Source: Symbiodinium natans (taxonomy: Eukaryota > Sar > Dinophyceae > Suessiales > Symbiodiniaceae). From it: a stretch of DNA of 64,000 bases. Both the position numbers and the translations under genes were made by a program. The stretch lies in assembly GCA_905221605.1 (NCBI GenBank), contig CAJNDS010001213.1, forward strand, positions 309,879-373,878, in the 5' to 3' direction. This document shows, one piece after another, positions 9,845-20,007 of this stretch (its first letter is position 1; each line of letters begins with the position of its first letter). The notes beneath the pieces were generated by a model. That model was not told the DNA's origin and did not search any database. It saw only the letters and a list, made by a program, of their open reading frames with translations.

Positions 9845-10877
9845 TCATGAAGGAGACCCCTCTCTGCATGTTTGCAGGCATGGATTGATCGCTGGACAAG
9901 CGACGACCTCCGTCTCACTCTTTTGGCGAGTCAGCTCTTGAATTTGCTGCTGCTTCTCAAGAACTTCGTCGCGGACGATGGCAACCTTCGAATGCAAAGC
10001 AGGAAGATGCACAAAGGAAGTAAGCAGGACTGTTCAAAGGCGACTTGCCTGGATGTCCTTTTCTTCGTTCGCATCTGCAAGCATTTGCCTCAAATGCTGG
10101 ATCTCTGTGAGGAGATCCTGCCAGAGAGTAGCGCTGTTCCTTGAGCAACTCATGCTCCAGGAGGTCTGCTAGGCCAGTCTCCTGGTTTCCGGGCTGCGGA
10201 ACCGGCGCCAAGTTGGGAGCCGAACCTAAATCGAAGCTTTCAGCATTTTGCAGCCATCACATGCCCGGCATTGCGAGAATCGCAAGGAGAGTCGTTGGGG
10301 CTTCGGCCGAAGGACTCTTGAAAATTCATCTCACCTCACATTGGAAACACAAATCTATTTCTACAACAGACTCTGGCTACTACAAGCCACAAAAGTTCTG
10401 AACTCGAGCCTCCTCCACGCGGATCCGGAGGTGTGTGACGTGCCTCATGCAGTACAGCAGAACAGTTGCGGAAATGCAACGTCTCTTCCAGACGTTCAGG
10501 GATGTTCGCAGCCTCCACAGGAGGTGCCATCGTGCTTGCTGAGCTCCCGGTCGCCTGATCAGGTTTGCGGAGTGCCTCGTGCCGTTTGGAGAAAGATTCA
10601 TGTTCACACTTCGACCCCGCGAAGGAAACTCTGTCCTCACCAGCTCCAGCAAGCTCCTGCCAGACCATGGTATGCTGCCAGTCGCATGTGGCACGAAAGA
10701 AGCTGCCAAGCAAATTATGATCTGCAAAATGCTCGTAGGCTGGAAGGGGCTGGGAGGAGCGAAGGGCGGCTTACCTAAGCCATGATCTTGAGAACCCTCA
10801 AACAAAAAGAACGTGTTTGGGGCCTGCCGGCCTTTTGCTTGAGCAGGCTTTGGGGGACTGGAGGGCCGCGCGCTCAT
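9845..10877 (-). CDS. Gene B: probable spliced gene for a coiled-coil protein
   Basis: Exons were read by eye on the minus strand. Exon 1, 10877-10775, begins MSARPSSPPKPAQAK and ends at a clean AG|GTAAGC donor. Exon 2, 10721-10641, holds LLGSFFRATCDWQ and MVWQELAGA. Exon 3, 10538-10444, holds IPERLEETLHFRN and ends at GAG|GC; the DNA between exons 2 and 3 is also open. Exon 4, about 10225-10049, starts in the frame of GLADLLEHELLKEQ, then a different frame (LLTEIQHLRQMLADANEEK) is the coiled-coil one. Exon 5, 9985-9845, holds EVLEKQQQIQELTRQKSE and a stop. The exon 4/5 intron is 63 nt with a GC donor and AAG|G acceptor. The frame switch at 10121-10135 and the exon 3/4 phase are unresolved: a sequencing error, missed splice site or decay are all possible. 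Function unknown. Confidence 0.5.
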
Positions 10878-11834
10878 GCGCCCGGTACTCGTGACCTTTC
10901 ATTTTGAGCCCGCTGGAAGGGCAGGCTACACCCGGATGTACAGCGAGAGCCTTAGGCCTGGAGTTTAGGGTTTAGAGCTTTAGACGGTTTAGGGCTTTCA
11001 AGTTTTATTTGGCTTTAAGTCCAGGGATTAGAACACATTGCCCAGGATTGGAGGGCTCCCGGTTTGATCGTTTGAGGGTTTAAGCGGTCTTAGGATTCAA
11101 GGTTGAAAGCTTTAAAAGTGTTTGGTTTAACTGCTTTGGGATGCTAGATGTGTCCTGTCAGCTTGTGTGAAGGCGCTGAGGCCTGAAGAGCAACATTTTG
11201 AAGGGCGCCTTTTTCCCGGGCGAAGGCATAAGGCGCTGCAGTTGCAGGGTGGCAGCGGGGAAGAGAGGCCGACAGAAAGCAGGGGCACGGCAACTAGTTG
11301 GCAGCGCCGATGACAGCATGGAAACGGCATGGAGAAGCCTGGGCGTATACTGCTATGTTAAGGGGGTGATCACAAAACCTTGGGCAATTCCTTCCCAGGG
11401 TACCACACGGGGCCCATGATTCGGATCATCAACCCTTCGCCCCAGAACGCTTCATTCCGAACATGCCATGGGCGGGGAAGGTACTTGACATGTTCAAGAT
11501 ATTGCAGTCATCTCTCGATATAGCTTCACATCACTGATACTGCTGAAAGAAAACCGATGGCAGTCCTGAGCAACATCACACTCCCCCCAATCAATAAGGT
11601 TGACCACCTTCCGACAACATGGCCAAAGACTCGACATGATGCGGACCTTTCACTGGATCCCTTTCACGCCGATGCTGCCTTAAGCTGCCTGTTAGGCTCT
11701 GGAGGGCCGGGATCTGAGTTCACGAAATCTGCAGCAGAAAACCTCAGCAAAGCAAACGAAACTTTGCCCAACGGATGTGACATAATGCACCATGAGCCCA
11801 AGAGTTGCAGGACCTGTATGCAAGGACAAAGCAC
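10878..11834. other. Intergenic; degenerate telomere-like words, no gene recognised
   Basis: Between 10965 and 11110 the plus strand reads GGTTTAG/GGGTTTA/GGGCTTT-type words, like decayed TTTAGGG repeat. 11120-11834 contains short open frames but no exon with convincing splice sites. Further downstream exons of gene A or a 5' region of gene B could lie here. Confidence 0.35.
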
Positions 11835-12539
11835 ATTCGGAAACCCAAGTCATCATCGGAGTCGTCTTCAAGCTTCGGTGGCTCGTCCTTGAAACAGGCT
11901 GCTCTGGATGCGCAATTAAATGGATTTTGAAGTTTTCTACATCCCCATCCTTGGCTGCATCCTGGCCAAAAAGCCAGTCGTCTTCGACCGCCTGTGTCTA
12001 CAACTACTGCTGCACGTCTAATTACTACCCTTCTTGCTGGCATTCGGTCCTGCTGTCACCAGAGAGGTGGAATATGATGCTTGGAAAAATTGACTTTCGT
12101 ACATGTTTTATCTTCGCCTGGCTCGCCCGCTTCTTGGCCAGCTTTTTGGCGGCTGCAGCATGCTTAGCCTCAGCCTTGCAAGCGCAGATGCAAACTAATC
12201 CATAACAGACTCCAAGCCCACACCAATCCAGACCGGCTTGATGCCCATGTCTGCCCCCTGCAGGCATCAGACCTCCTTCTTGTCTTTGTCCTCTTGGGAT
12301 TTCTGCTTCTGCTGCAGGAACGTCTGAAGGTGAGCCTTGCATTGATGACATGAGACTACGCATGTCGATGAAAATCAAAGCGCGTCAGCCTCCGAGATCA
12401 CGCCTTTGTGCTCCGTCCATGATCTACCACAATGCTTGCACTTCTCCTGCAGTTTGACACTGCCTGAGAACATACATTGTGTCATTATGATGCTGACCAC
12501 AGCCTTCTTGAAGGTATTTGGCTCGAATTTCTCACAATC
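11835..12539 (-). CDS. Gene A: probable spliced gene with split zinc-ribbon motif, Lys/Ala helix and acidic tail
   Basis: Six exons were read by eye: 12539-12504 (DCEKFEPNTFKK), 12446-12390 (EKCKHCGRSWTEHKGVISE), 12335-12273 (AHLQTFLQQKQKSQ, then Glu/Lys/Asp-rich), 12174-12118 (AEAKHAAAAKKLAKKRASQ), 11991-11941 (AVEDDWLFGQD), 11887-11835 (DEPPKLEDDSDDDLGF). Introns are 57, 54, 98, 126 and 53 nt; donors are GC, GC, GT, GC, GT and every acceptor is AG|G. The first four introns are phase 0 and remove in-frame interruptions. Joined, exons 1-2 give C-x2-F-x-P-N-x-F-x4-C-x2-C-x6-H, the spacing I recall from the N-terminus of the actin-associated protein MPRIP and from alveolate proteins. Candidate upstream exons near 12863 and 12754-12681 do not join in phase, and the 3' end is open. 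The role is unknown. Confidence 0.6.
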
Positions 12540-13590
12540 CTGCATGCAAAAATGCCCAAGCACAAGAAAATGAAAACGTGTTGCGAAGGTTTATGCAGAA
12601 GAGCCGGTGAAAGGAACATGGCACGCTGCGTTCAAACGACGGCACAAACCACAAAAACTTTGCGATGTAACCGCCTCAGCCTTCAAGTAGAAATCTTGTT
12701 GGAATGTCTGATTTGCGCCGAGCGACATCAGGGTTGTCTGTCAACACATCCATCCTGCCCAAACATGAAAACACGACTGAGAAATCAACTGCATCAGCCC
12801 AACAATGCCCAACACATGCTTTTGCCAAGTGGCTCTGGTAGCTGCAAGAAGCCCTCTTGGCATCTGCAAGCCGAAAAGCCACGCCAAACAAGCTGTGTGG
12901 CTTTACAGTGATGTCCGATGACATATCGGAACCAGCCGTTGATGAACATGGTGCTTTGCTGTAGGCATGGCAAAAACTTATCGAAAATTCAGCGATGAGA
13001 ATTCGACGCGCACGGCAAAATAGTACAAAACAACCTATATGTGTGTCTGGGCTCAGCAGAATGATGCTAACAAAAAGGGTCAAGGAGGGACCGTTGTTTG
13101 CACACTGGTATTTGGTGGAAGGTCTATTCTGCTTTTTGTTGGGGGAAGGGGGGGGTGGGGCCCTAATGCAACTCCGAAATACTCCTTGTACAACGAAGTC
13201 TGCATCCTGTGAAGTCTTCTTGCACGTTGGCAGCCCTGAAGGACGACTCCAAATGAGGGGGTTTAGCAGCCAAGCTGTGGAGTACTAAATACGCATGAAG
13301 AAAGCTGGGGACTGTGAGCACTGCTTCTGTATAGTGCACCGGAGATCGTGCCATGTTAGGTCGGCACATTGCTCCACCCAGTGTATGCGGCGACGCCCTG
13401 GTCTTTGACCTGCGCCTATAGTGCCTCCTCGATAGCTCAAACTCTGTGTGCTACGAAAACTTCAAGCGTGCTGTGCAGATGTGGTGTGAGAGTGGAGGTT
13501 GTTTGGCCAGTGCCAGAACCCTTCGTTGGTGACGATGAGTTTGTCGGTGTCCCAGACCTCTGTGTAATAAGTAGGTGCTAAAATTCCCCC
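12540..13590. other. Gene-A 5' flank, possibly with further exons
   Basis: On the minus strand, 12754-12681 reads as an exon-like segment (VLTDNPDVARRKSDIPTRF) between GCAG|G and AAG|GC, and 12863 downward reads DAKRASCSYQSHLAKA after an AG. A further open stretch up to 12960 ends at a GTAAAG donor. Their phases do not join cleanly to exon 1 of gene A, so they are not included in it. 13000-13590 shows nothing recognisable. Confidence 0.35.
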
Positions 13591-13594
13591 TCTC

Positions 13595-13915
13595 CCCATT
13601 TGCAAACACGATGCTCGCATGATGGGTTTCAGACAAAATGTTCTTGCAAAGCTTTGTGCGTCTAAAAAGAGCGGGGGGGTTGGGGGGCGCGGGGGCGGGG
13701 GGGCGCAGTCCCCCCCCCCTCAATGGCAAACACAATGCCCTCATCATGTGTTTGAAAAAAGACTGTACGGCTTAAATGGGTTTTGCAAACACTTTGCTCG
13801 CATCATGTGATTGAAAATGACAGTACGGCTTGAAATGGGTGGCAGCCTGAAAAAAGCGGGAGGGGCGCAGCCCACCCCACTTGCAAACACAATGCTTGCA
13901 TGATGGGTTCGTACG
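13595..13915. repeat. Diverged direct repeats around a GCAAACAC-ATGC-GCAT-ATG core
   Basis: The words TTGCAAACAC, AATGCTTGCATGATGGG and relatives recur near 13600, 13725, 13780 and 13888 with 80-160 bp spacing. Two of the intervals also share GACTGTACGGCTT/GACAGTACGGCTT. The copies are too diverged for an exact period by eye. Confidence 0.5.
13668..13722. repeat. G-run block followed by C-run (possible quadruplex/hairpin)
   Basis: Several runs of five to seven G (with single-base breaks) are followed by a run of nine C. The G block meets the G3+ spacing needed for a four-stranded structure, and the C run could pair back with it. Confidence 0.5.
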
Positions 13916-13934
13916 ACTTAAACTTAAACCTCCC

Positions 13935-14055
13935 CAAGACGAGCCAGGCCAGGCCGAGCCAAGCCATGCCAGGCCAGGCCAAGCCAGCAGAGCCAAGCCA
14001 AACCAAGCCACGGCCTTTGCAAGGGGACAAGCCAAGCCAAGCCACACCTTTGCAA
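13935..14055. repeat. AAGCC/AGGCC pentamer repeat
   Basis: Degenerate tandem pentamers AGCCA/AGGCC/AAGCC run over about 110 bp. A second motif, CACCTTTGCAAGGG and its variants, recurs at about 14020, 14045 and 14075. Confidence 0.7.
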
Positions 14056-14123
14056 GGGAACAGGCCCGAGCCACACCTTTGCAAAAGAAACAAAGAAGTT
14101 ACATAAAACAAAACAAAACGGAT

Positions 14124-14211
14124 CCCCCTAAACCCTCAACCCTCAACCCTCAACCCGCAACCCTCAACCCTCAACCCTCAACCCGCAACCCTCAACCCTC
14201 AACCCGCAACC

Positions 14212-14242
<31 letters not shown>

Positions 14243-14243
14243 G
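14124..14243. repeat. CCCTCAA heptamer tract with CCCGCAA variants (telomere-like)
   Basis: About 16 near-perfect heptamers of AACCCTC occur, and every third or fourth is AACCCGC instead. On the other strand this is TTGAGGG, one base from the TTTAGGG telomere repeat. It is an interstitial array, as DNA continues on both sides. Confidence 0.85.
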
Positions 14244-14532
14244 GTCGCACGTCTCAAAAAGGTCTAAAGCCTCAAACTGAGCGAAGACTGTTTTTCCGCC
14301 CGTGACTTTTCATGTCCTTGCTTGTACACTCAGCATACTTAAATGCAATCTTTTAGTGCAACTTGTTTCTTTGCGAAAGCGCCTGATGTCCTGGGGTAGG
14401 GCTTGCAAAGGCTTTGCCACCCATCTCCACTGGGGTTTTAAGGGTCTGGGGGAAGGTCTAGGGCTCTTGGCAGAGCCTTGACGCAACTTGAGGCCCTTAG
14501 GCGCACAAACAATGACAAAAGTCAGCAAAGAA

Positions 14533-15009
14533 TCAAACGTTACATCTGCAATGTAAGCAAGAAAAGTCAAAGGCACTGCAACGGCAGCCCGAACGCGGCG
14601 TCGCCAGTGGGTCATGGCCGGAATCCATAAGAACAGCTTGCGCCACGCTGAAACGCCAAAACATATCTTTGCGTTGTCTGCATTCCTCTGCAATCATATG
14701 CATGAACTGCAGCGGAACCCCTGTCAAACCATCAAATGGCTTTCGTCCGACGTGGCACAGGTAGAATACATGAAGCTTCAAGAAACAGTGCTCAGAAATA
14801 AAAATACCTGAAGCGGAAACATACTCTACTCTAATCCCTAGACCCTGCTCTGCCTCGGCATTTCCATGGACATGGCCAACAAAAGAAAGTTCAGAAGCTC
14901 CAAAACAGCTTTGACAGTGTGACAAGAACGGCAACAAATATATTGGAATTACCAATGCTGTTGTTGTTGTGGTGATTGTCACAACAACCATAGCTAAAAA
15001 ACTCATCAT
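14533..15009 (-). CDS. Hypothetical ORF, 158 aa, N-terminal hydrophobic segment
   Basis: The reading starts MMSFLAMVVVTITTTTTA, continues hydrophobic to about residue 30 (possible signal anchor or membrane helix), then becomes a mixed, plausible protein (SELSFVGHVHGNAEAE, FMHMIAEECRQRKDMFWRFS). Possible intron signals lie inside it (TTCAG|G near 14808 and TTGACAG|G near 14729), so it may be two or three exons read through. The frame ending at 14310 also looks partly coding (MTHWRRRVRAAVAVPL) and could be a continuation after splicing. No family is recognised. Confidence 0.3.
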   Translation of the reverse strand: MMSFLAMVVVTITTTTTALVIPIYLLPFLSHCQSCFGASELSFVGHVHGNAEAEQGLGIRVEYVSASGIFISEHCFLKLHVFYLCHVGRKPFDGLTGVPLQFMHMIAEECRQRKDMFWRFSVAQAVLMDSGHDPLATPRSGCRCSAFDFSCLHCRCNV

Positions 15010-16968
15010 GACTCTCCGGTGTTGCTCTGTAGAACATCCGGGGTAGAGACCTTTCTCGTTCCGGGGATCGACGAAGCAGACCGCCCAAAAGAGGAAACAG
15101 ATCCCTGTGCTCTGTCCCGACAGTGGGTTAGGTTAGGATTTAGGGTTTATGGTGCTTACACATGCAGGTGTTGTTTGGTTGCTTTGCCTTGGCGATCCTG
15201 GGGCATAAGGCAATCTTCTCAAGGGCGGGTTAAATTTCTCCACATTGTATTTGCAGTGCTATTTTAGTGTTGTTGTATGTCTCTGTTTGTGGTTCCATAA
15301 CGACAGCGTTGGTATTTTAGTATGCTACATTGTTCGAATAGTGCAGCTATAGAAATCGGCAATGCTCTTCTAACAGTTCACAATCCGTGACGCTGCCAGA
15401 GGCTTGAGGTGTTTAGATCCTAGTCTAGGGAACCCACCTACCCCCTCCCACGACCCTTGCAAGAATCGCGCGCCAGCTACAGTTGTTTTAAAGCCAAAAT
15501 GGTGTCCACCAGCGGCTGATGCATGCGTCAGAACCAGTTGGGGCCCCCCTTTGAGGGCTGTTTTGGACCATGGACTCTCCGGACGTTCTCAACACCTCAA
15601 AACCCCCCCACACCGGTAAACACCTGCCGCCCCCCCATCTCCTGACCCAGTCTACCCCACTGCCCCATCCCCCACCGCTACTGAAATGGCTGTGGCCGCC
15701 CCGGCGCCCTCGCCAAGGCGGCAGCGCGCTAGCGGTTAAATTAAATCCTTTACAGCGTGATTGTATAATGTTTTTCGTGCTACCATCATATTCTACGGCG
15801 CTAGTATGGTATGTTTACAGTGTTTACTATAATACAAAAGAGCTTCAGTGTTCTTATGGTATTGTGAAGTGTTGTTGTAGTATATGACAATGTTATACTA
15901 GAACTGCTACAGTGTGATCCTACTGTTTGGAAGCAGCAGTTTGTCTTTTGCACACTCATATACAGGTTCGGTCGATGTGATTTCCACGGATTTCTGTTTT
16001 CTTCGGGTTGACCTGCAAGCCCTGCCTCAACCGTAGTAAAAGGAAACGGCTCAAATCTGAGAAACACCGCAATGGGAACCACCTTCTCTTAAGACTATTA
16101 AGAAGGACTATAAAAGCAACGCACGTTCTACTAAGACATGGACATCCCTGAATGCTCATTGCATAGCATGCATAGCTGATTTTCGCACGCAAATATGAGG
16201 CATTGAAAGGCGAGAGTCTGGCAATTGGCTCTATAAGTTAGCATCTGAACCGCTGCAAAAGCAGTGAAAAAAAACAGTGACTGCATCTCCGTGCCAGTCA
16301 CTGACTGAGAAGCCCTCGTCCGTGTCATAGAAGCTTCGACAAAAGCCCCTTTGTGCCTTGTAAGTGCGTCAGTGCTGCAGTTTTGAACACTTGTTGTGTT
16401 CGGCAGGCATAGGCGAAACTTTAGTCGCCCCACGAAGACTGTGCTGCAACAAGCAGCACTGAAAGTTTGGCCAGAATGCTTACAATTAGAAACTCCAGAC
16501 AATCACGAGTGCCAAATTCAAGCCCAGTTTTGATACTCAGATCAACACGCACTGTTTTTGTTCCGAAGAAGCAAATTGCCAAAAACTGGGCATGGCAAAA
16601 ATGACACTTGCAGAAGAGAACTCTGCAGCCAGCAAGCACCAAAGACAACCCCAAGCAGCAAAATCTGTGCCAACGACATGCAAAATTGTCCACCTCTCTA
16701 ACGAACGTCGAACGGCAACAAAACGACACACGCAAAACCAAGAGACAAGCAAAAAAACCAAAGCAGTACTCGCTGCCTCAAGGCCTGACTTTTTTTCAAC
16801 CGATAGAGCAGTTAGATTGGCATACAGAAACTTTCAGGAAAAGTGAAACCATATTTTGATATTTCTAAATTTGGCCCAGAGGCTGTACACCATGTGTGCG
16901 AGCCATTTAGAGGCAGACAATTTAACAATATCTTCTTGGAGAGCCGGGATGGAATTCGAATTTTAAGC
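15010..16968. other. Gene-poor stretch, no confirmed gene
   Basis: A TTTAGGG-like scrap is at 15125-15150. Several minus-strand frames are open for about 100 codons (16131-16502, 16421-16741) and rich in Cys, but none has a recognisable domain or a consistent exon structure. A short reverse-transcriptase-like scrap is listed separately. Confidence 0.35.
15956..16040 (-). pseudogene. Possible reverse-transcriptase scrap (motif 6 only)
   Basis: The minus strand reads LRQGLQVNPKKTEI, which matches the GL-x-VN-x-x-K-T/S motif that follows the catalytic YADD box in LINE reverse transcriptases; the LINE here has FGLQVNANKS. No YADD box or other RT motif was found beside it, so it may be chance. 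Confidence 0.25.
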
Positions 16969-17669
16969 GACGGCATACCTGTCGGTTGACACTTCAACAA
17001 GAACAACACCACTCTTGGCAAAATAACACAGCGGTTATGCATCGAAGCAAAAGCTGCACGAAAACCGCCACTTTTAGAGCGTGAACGCGCGAGACCACGA
17101 GCTTCGACGCACACGACGAAACTGCAGGGATTCCACCAGTTCACAACAGATTGCCAAAAACCAGACCCGGAAACCGAAAATCGTAGAGTTGGACCCGCTT
17201 TAAAGAACTTATTAGAAGTGTTTTAAAAAAGGTCCAACTTTACGATTTTCGGCTTCCGAGTCTGTTTTTTGGCAATCTACTTTGCAACTGTCGCTTTCCC
17301 ACAGGCTTCACACACAGGGCTTTGCTTCCCGCCTCACCCCAAATTCTGCGGCTGCATCACAGCCTGCCCACGGTCTTTGATCGACCTGACTGGGCATCAC
17401 TGGGCTGCAGCACACCCGAGCTTTTTTGCATCACCTCACCCAAAAAAACTGGGGCTGCAACCCCTCTCCGGGCTCCTTTCCCCCCCGCACCCAAAATTCT
17501 AAGGCTGCAGCACCGCCTCCCCGGCTGTTTGCTTCCCTCACCCAAAATCTAAGGCTGCAGCACGGCTCTTTGCTTCCCACCTCAATCAAGAGTGCAGCAC
17601 GGCGCGGCTCTTTGCATCCGACCTCGGGCACTAGCGTGAGACACTTTCCAGCACGACAAACACAAAATG
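16969..17669 (-). repeat. Inverted partial satellite unit at the left flank of the array
   Basis: This stretch is the reverse complement of roughly 700 bp of the satellite unit, from the end of the GC-rich subrepeat block through the 129-bp hairpin to the unit junction. It is more diverged than array units are from each other: one base is lost in the CGGCATACCTGTCGG junction word, and part of the subrepeat block is missing. Its hairpin lies at 17149-17277. The flanking dinucleotide is CA where array units have TA. Confidence 0.85.
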
Positions 17670-18186
17670 CAGATTTGTCCATTTCCATAAATTTTCATGT
17701 CCAATTTCGTTTTTTATTTATGTTTTTTGTCTTGTATTGAGCGTGGCCTTACTAAAAGTTAAAAAGCTCAAAAATGATGAAAGTCTAACACGCAAACTCA
17801 AACCTGTCCATAACGTGACCCAGTACAACAACTCCACAGTCCTGAAGTCCTAGAGTGCCCAAACCAGAGACTGTGAAGGGCTCCAACCAAGTCTTCTAAG
17901 TGCGCAACTCCAAAGTCTTCTTGAAGCAACCAACCCCACAGACTGCTGAGTGCTCTAGTTTGCCTGAAGTGCCGTCTCCAAAGTGCCCAGATCCAACGCT
18001 CTCTTACACCCCACTTGGTTTTTTCCCGCAGCTGCCGCTCCTGGAGTTATCGTCGGCGATCTTTTGGATTCTACTTGGAGATAATAAACCAGTTTTTGGG
18101 GGGGCTTGGACCGTTTCTGTCAAGCACGCAAAACGGGCACATTTTCGGGGTTTTGGAAAAACATCAGTCTAAGGTGGCACCGCGCT
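17670..18186. other. Spacer between inverted unit and array, no gene recognised
   Basis: About 510 bp of sequence not found in the satellite. It contains loosely repeated words such as CTCCAAAGT and CTCCACAGT between 17830 and 17995. No coding or RNA feature is seen. Confidence 0.4.
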
Positions 18187-18196
18187 GTAGCCGCAA

Positions 18197-18332
18197 AATC
18201 GTAAAGTTGACAATCTGCTGTTCAATGTTGGCAGTAGACTGGGGCTTCGGTTGCATGGGTGGAGGTGGGAGCAAGTCGCTGCCTGTCAAATAACTTTCCA
18301 GCATTGAACAGCGAAATGTCAACCTTATGATC
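18197..18332 (+). repeat. Second hairpin of the unit, 35-bp imperfect arms (unit 1 example)
   Basis: Arms at 18197-18231 and 18298-18332 match in 28 of 35 positions when one is reverse-complemented, with a 66-bp loop. The outer end, AATCGTAAAGTTG, repeats a word inside the arm of the 129-bp hairpin, so the two foldback elements may be related. Confidence 0.8.
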
Positions 18333-18425
18333 TGCCTGTCTCTAGAAAGCGTTGATCTTTTTCTGACGACACTTGTCGAGGCGATCAAAGAACAATGCTG
18401 CGTATGTCTCATCACTTGAGTGCAG

Positions 18426-19031
18426 TTTCAGGACCTAAAAAAACACAAGAAACGTAGGACGCATCACGTGACCTCCACAGTGCGAGAAAGATCTTACGTG
18501 AACACTGCAAGACTGCTTTGTCTTGGATGCCAGCCAAAGATCAGTCTGGCAAGCCACACACATCGACGGCGTTTTTGTTTTCTTGATCCAAACAGTCGAG
18601 ACAGAATATCTTGTTCTTGTGTGAGTTGACTGCAGCATTTTTTGAACTTAAGCAGGTTCCAAAAAAGCAGCTGTATTCCGGGCACCGAAAATGGGCCCTG
18701 CACTGTGGATTTCTTTTCTGAAAGCACAAGGTCACCCAGTTTGGAGCCCCAATTTGGGGCCCAGATTTAGGAGCCATTTCTGGGCCCGCTTGCGCCATTT
18801 TTTTTTGCGGGCAGAAGCCAGATCTGCTTTACACAGCCGGTCGTTGTGAGCAAAACAAATAAGCCTCTTGCTCAGTTCTGATCTACGTCTTGCCAGTCTC
18901 CCTTAAAATTTCGAAGAATGGCAAGAAGAACGCGCGGCAAAGTCTCATTTGGAACCGGAAGTTTCTCTGACTCTGACTGTGGAGGTCATCTGACGTGTCC
19001 TATGTTTTCTGTGATTTTTCGGACCCTGAAA
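18426..19031 (+). repeat. 606-bp element with 55-bp inverted arms (unit 1 example)
   Basis: Arms at 18426-18480 and 18977-19031 match in 43 of 55 positions after reverse-complementing; the inner 12 bases are identical (CTGTGGAGGTCA). They enclose 496 bp. This has the layout of a non-autonomous inverted-repeat transposon, but no target duplication is evident. The core is the segment duplicated in type B units. Its minus strand carries a Cys-rich open frame (see findings). Confidence 0.75.
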
Positions 19032-19344
19032 TGGATCCGTGTGACTGGCCACGTGGTGTTGCGTTTTCGAGCATGTCTGGAACGTGCAGGCCTCTGCCAG
19101 CCAATTTTTTGGTTGCGTAGCAGTCCACCTGCGTTCCAGTGCGCAACATGCAGATTGTGCGCCAGTGTGGCGTCCGAATGCAATTTGCAGTTGGTAAGGG
19201 TGGAATCAGGCTGATAAAGAACATTCTTTCAGTTGTTTTGCCGTGAAAGTTCTGCCGAGATACATGTCGAAGCTCCGGGGTCTAGGGGCGCTTCATTTTG
19301 TGTTTGTCGTGCTGGGAAGTGTCTCACGTTGTCGCCCTAGTGCC

Positions 19345-19690
19345 CGAGGTGGGATGCAAAGGGCCGGGCCGTGCTGCACTCTTGATTGAGGTGGCAAGCA
19401 AAGAGCCGTGCTGCAGCCTTAGATTTTGGGTGAGGTGGGAAGCAAACAGCCGGGGAGGCGGTGCTGCAGCCTTAGAATTTTGGGTGCGGGGGGGGCAAAG
19501 GAGCCCGGAGAGGGGTTGCAGCCCTAGTTTTTTTGGGTGAGGTGGGATGCAAAAAAGCTCGGGTATGCTGCAGCCCAGTGATGCCCAGTCAGGTCGATCA
19601 AAGACCGTGGGCAGGCTGTGATGCAGCCGCAGAATTTGGGGTGAGGCGGGAAGCAAAGCCCTGTGTGTGAAGCCTGTGGGAAAGCGACAG
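19345..19690 (+). repeat. GC-rich subrepeat block of the unit (unit 1 example)
   Basis: The phrase GAGGTGGGAAGCAAA, followed by a variable G-rich stretch and GTGCTGCAGCCTTAGA, recurs five to six times at about 50-80 bp spacing. Variants are GAGGTGGGATGCAAA and GAGGCGGGAAGCAAA. It is an older minisatellite carried inside the larger unit. Confidence 0.8.
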
Positions 19691-19700
19691 TTGCAAAGTA

Positions 19701-19829
19701 GATTGCCAAAAAACAGACTCGGAAGCCGAAAATCGTAAAGTTGGACCTTTTTTAAAACACTTATTATTAGTTCTTTAAAGCGGGTCCAACTCTACGATTT
19801 TCGGTTTCCGGGTCTGGTTTTTGGCAATC
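19701..19829 (+). repeat. 129-bp TA-flanked foldback element (MITE-like), unit 1 example
   Basis: Two 47-bp arms (19701-19747 and 19783-19829) match in 43 of 47 positions after reverse-complementing, around a 35-bp AT-rich loop. TA lies on both sides, as expected for a Tc1/mariner-type target duplication. Other complete copies: 21522-21650, 23343-23471, 25163-25291, 38115-38243, 40430-40558, 42745-42873, 45065-45193, 46884-47012, 48702-48830, and inverted at 17149-17277. Copies in units 5 and 6 have lost the left arm. Confidence 0.85.
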
Positions 19830-20007
19830 TATTGTGAACTGGTGGAATCCCCGCAGTTTCGTCGTATGCGTCGAAGCTCGTGGTCTCGCGCGTTCACGCT
19901 CTAAAAGTGGCGGTTTTCGTGCAGCTTTTGCTTCGATGCATAACCGCTGTGTTATTTTGCCAAGAGTGGTGTTGTTCTTGTTGAAGTGTCAACCGACAGG
20001 TTATGCC

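Larger units (their letters stand above)
18187..20007 (+). repeat. Satellite unit 1 (type A, 1821 bp)
   Basis: First complete unit after the spacer, entered directly at the 136-bp hairpin. It has the private variant GTTGTCGCCC (about 19330), shared only with unit 11. Confidence 0.9.
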
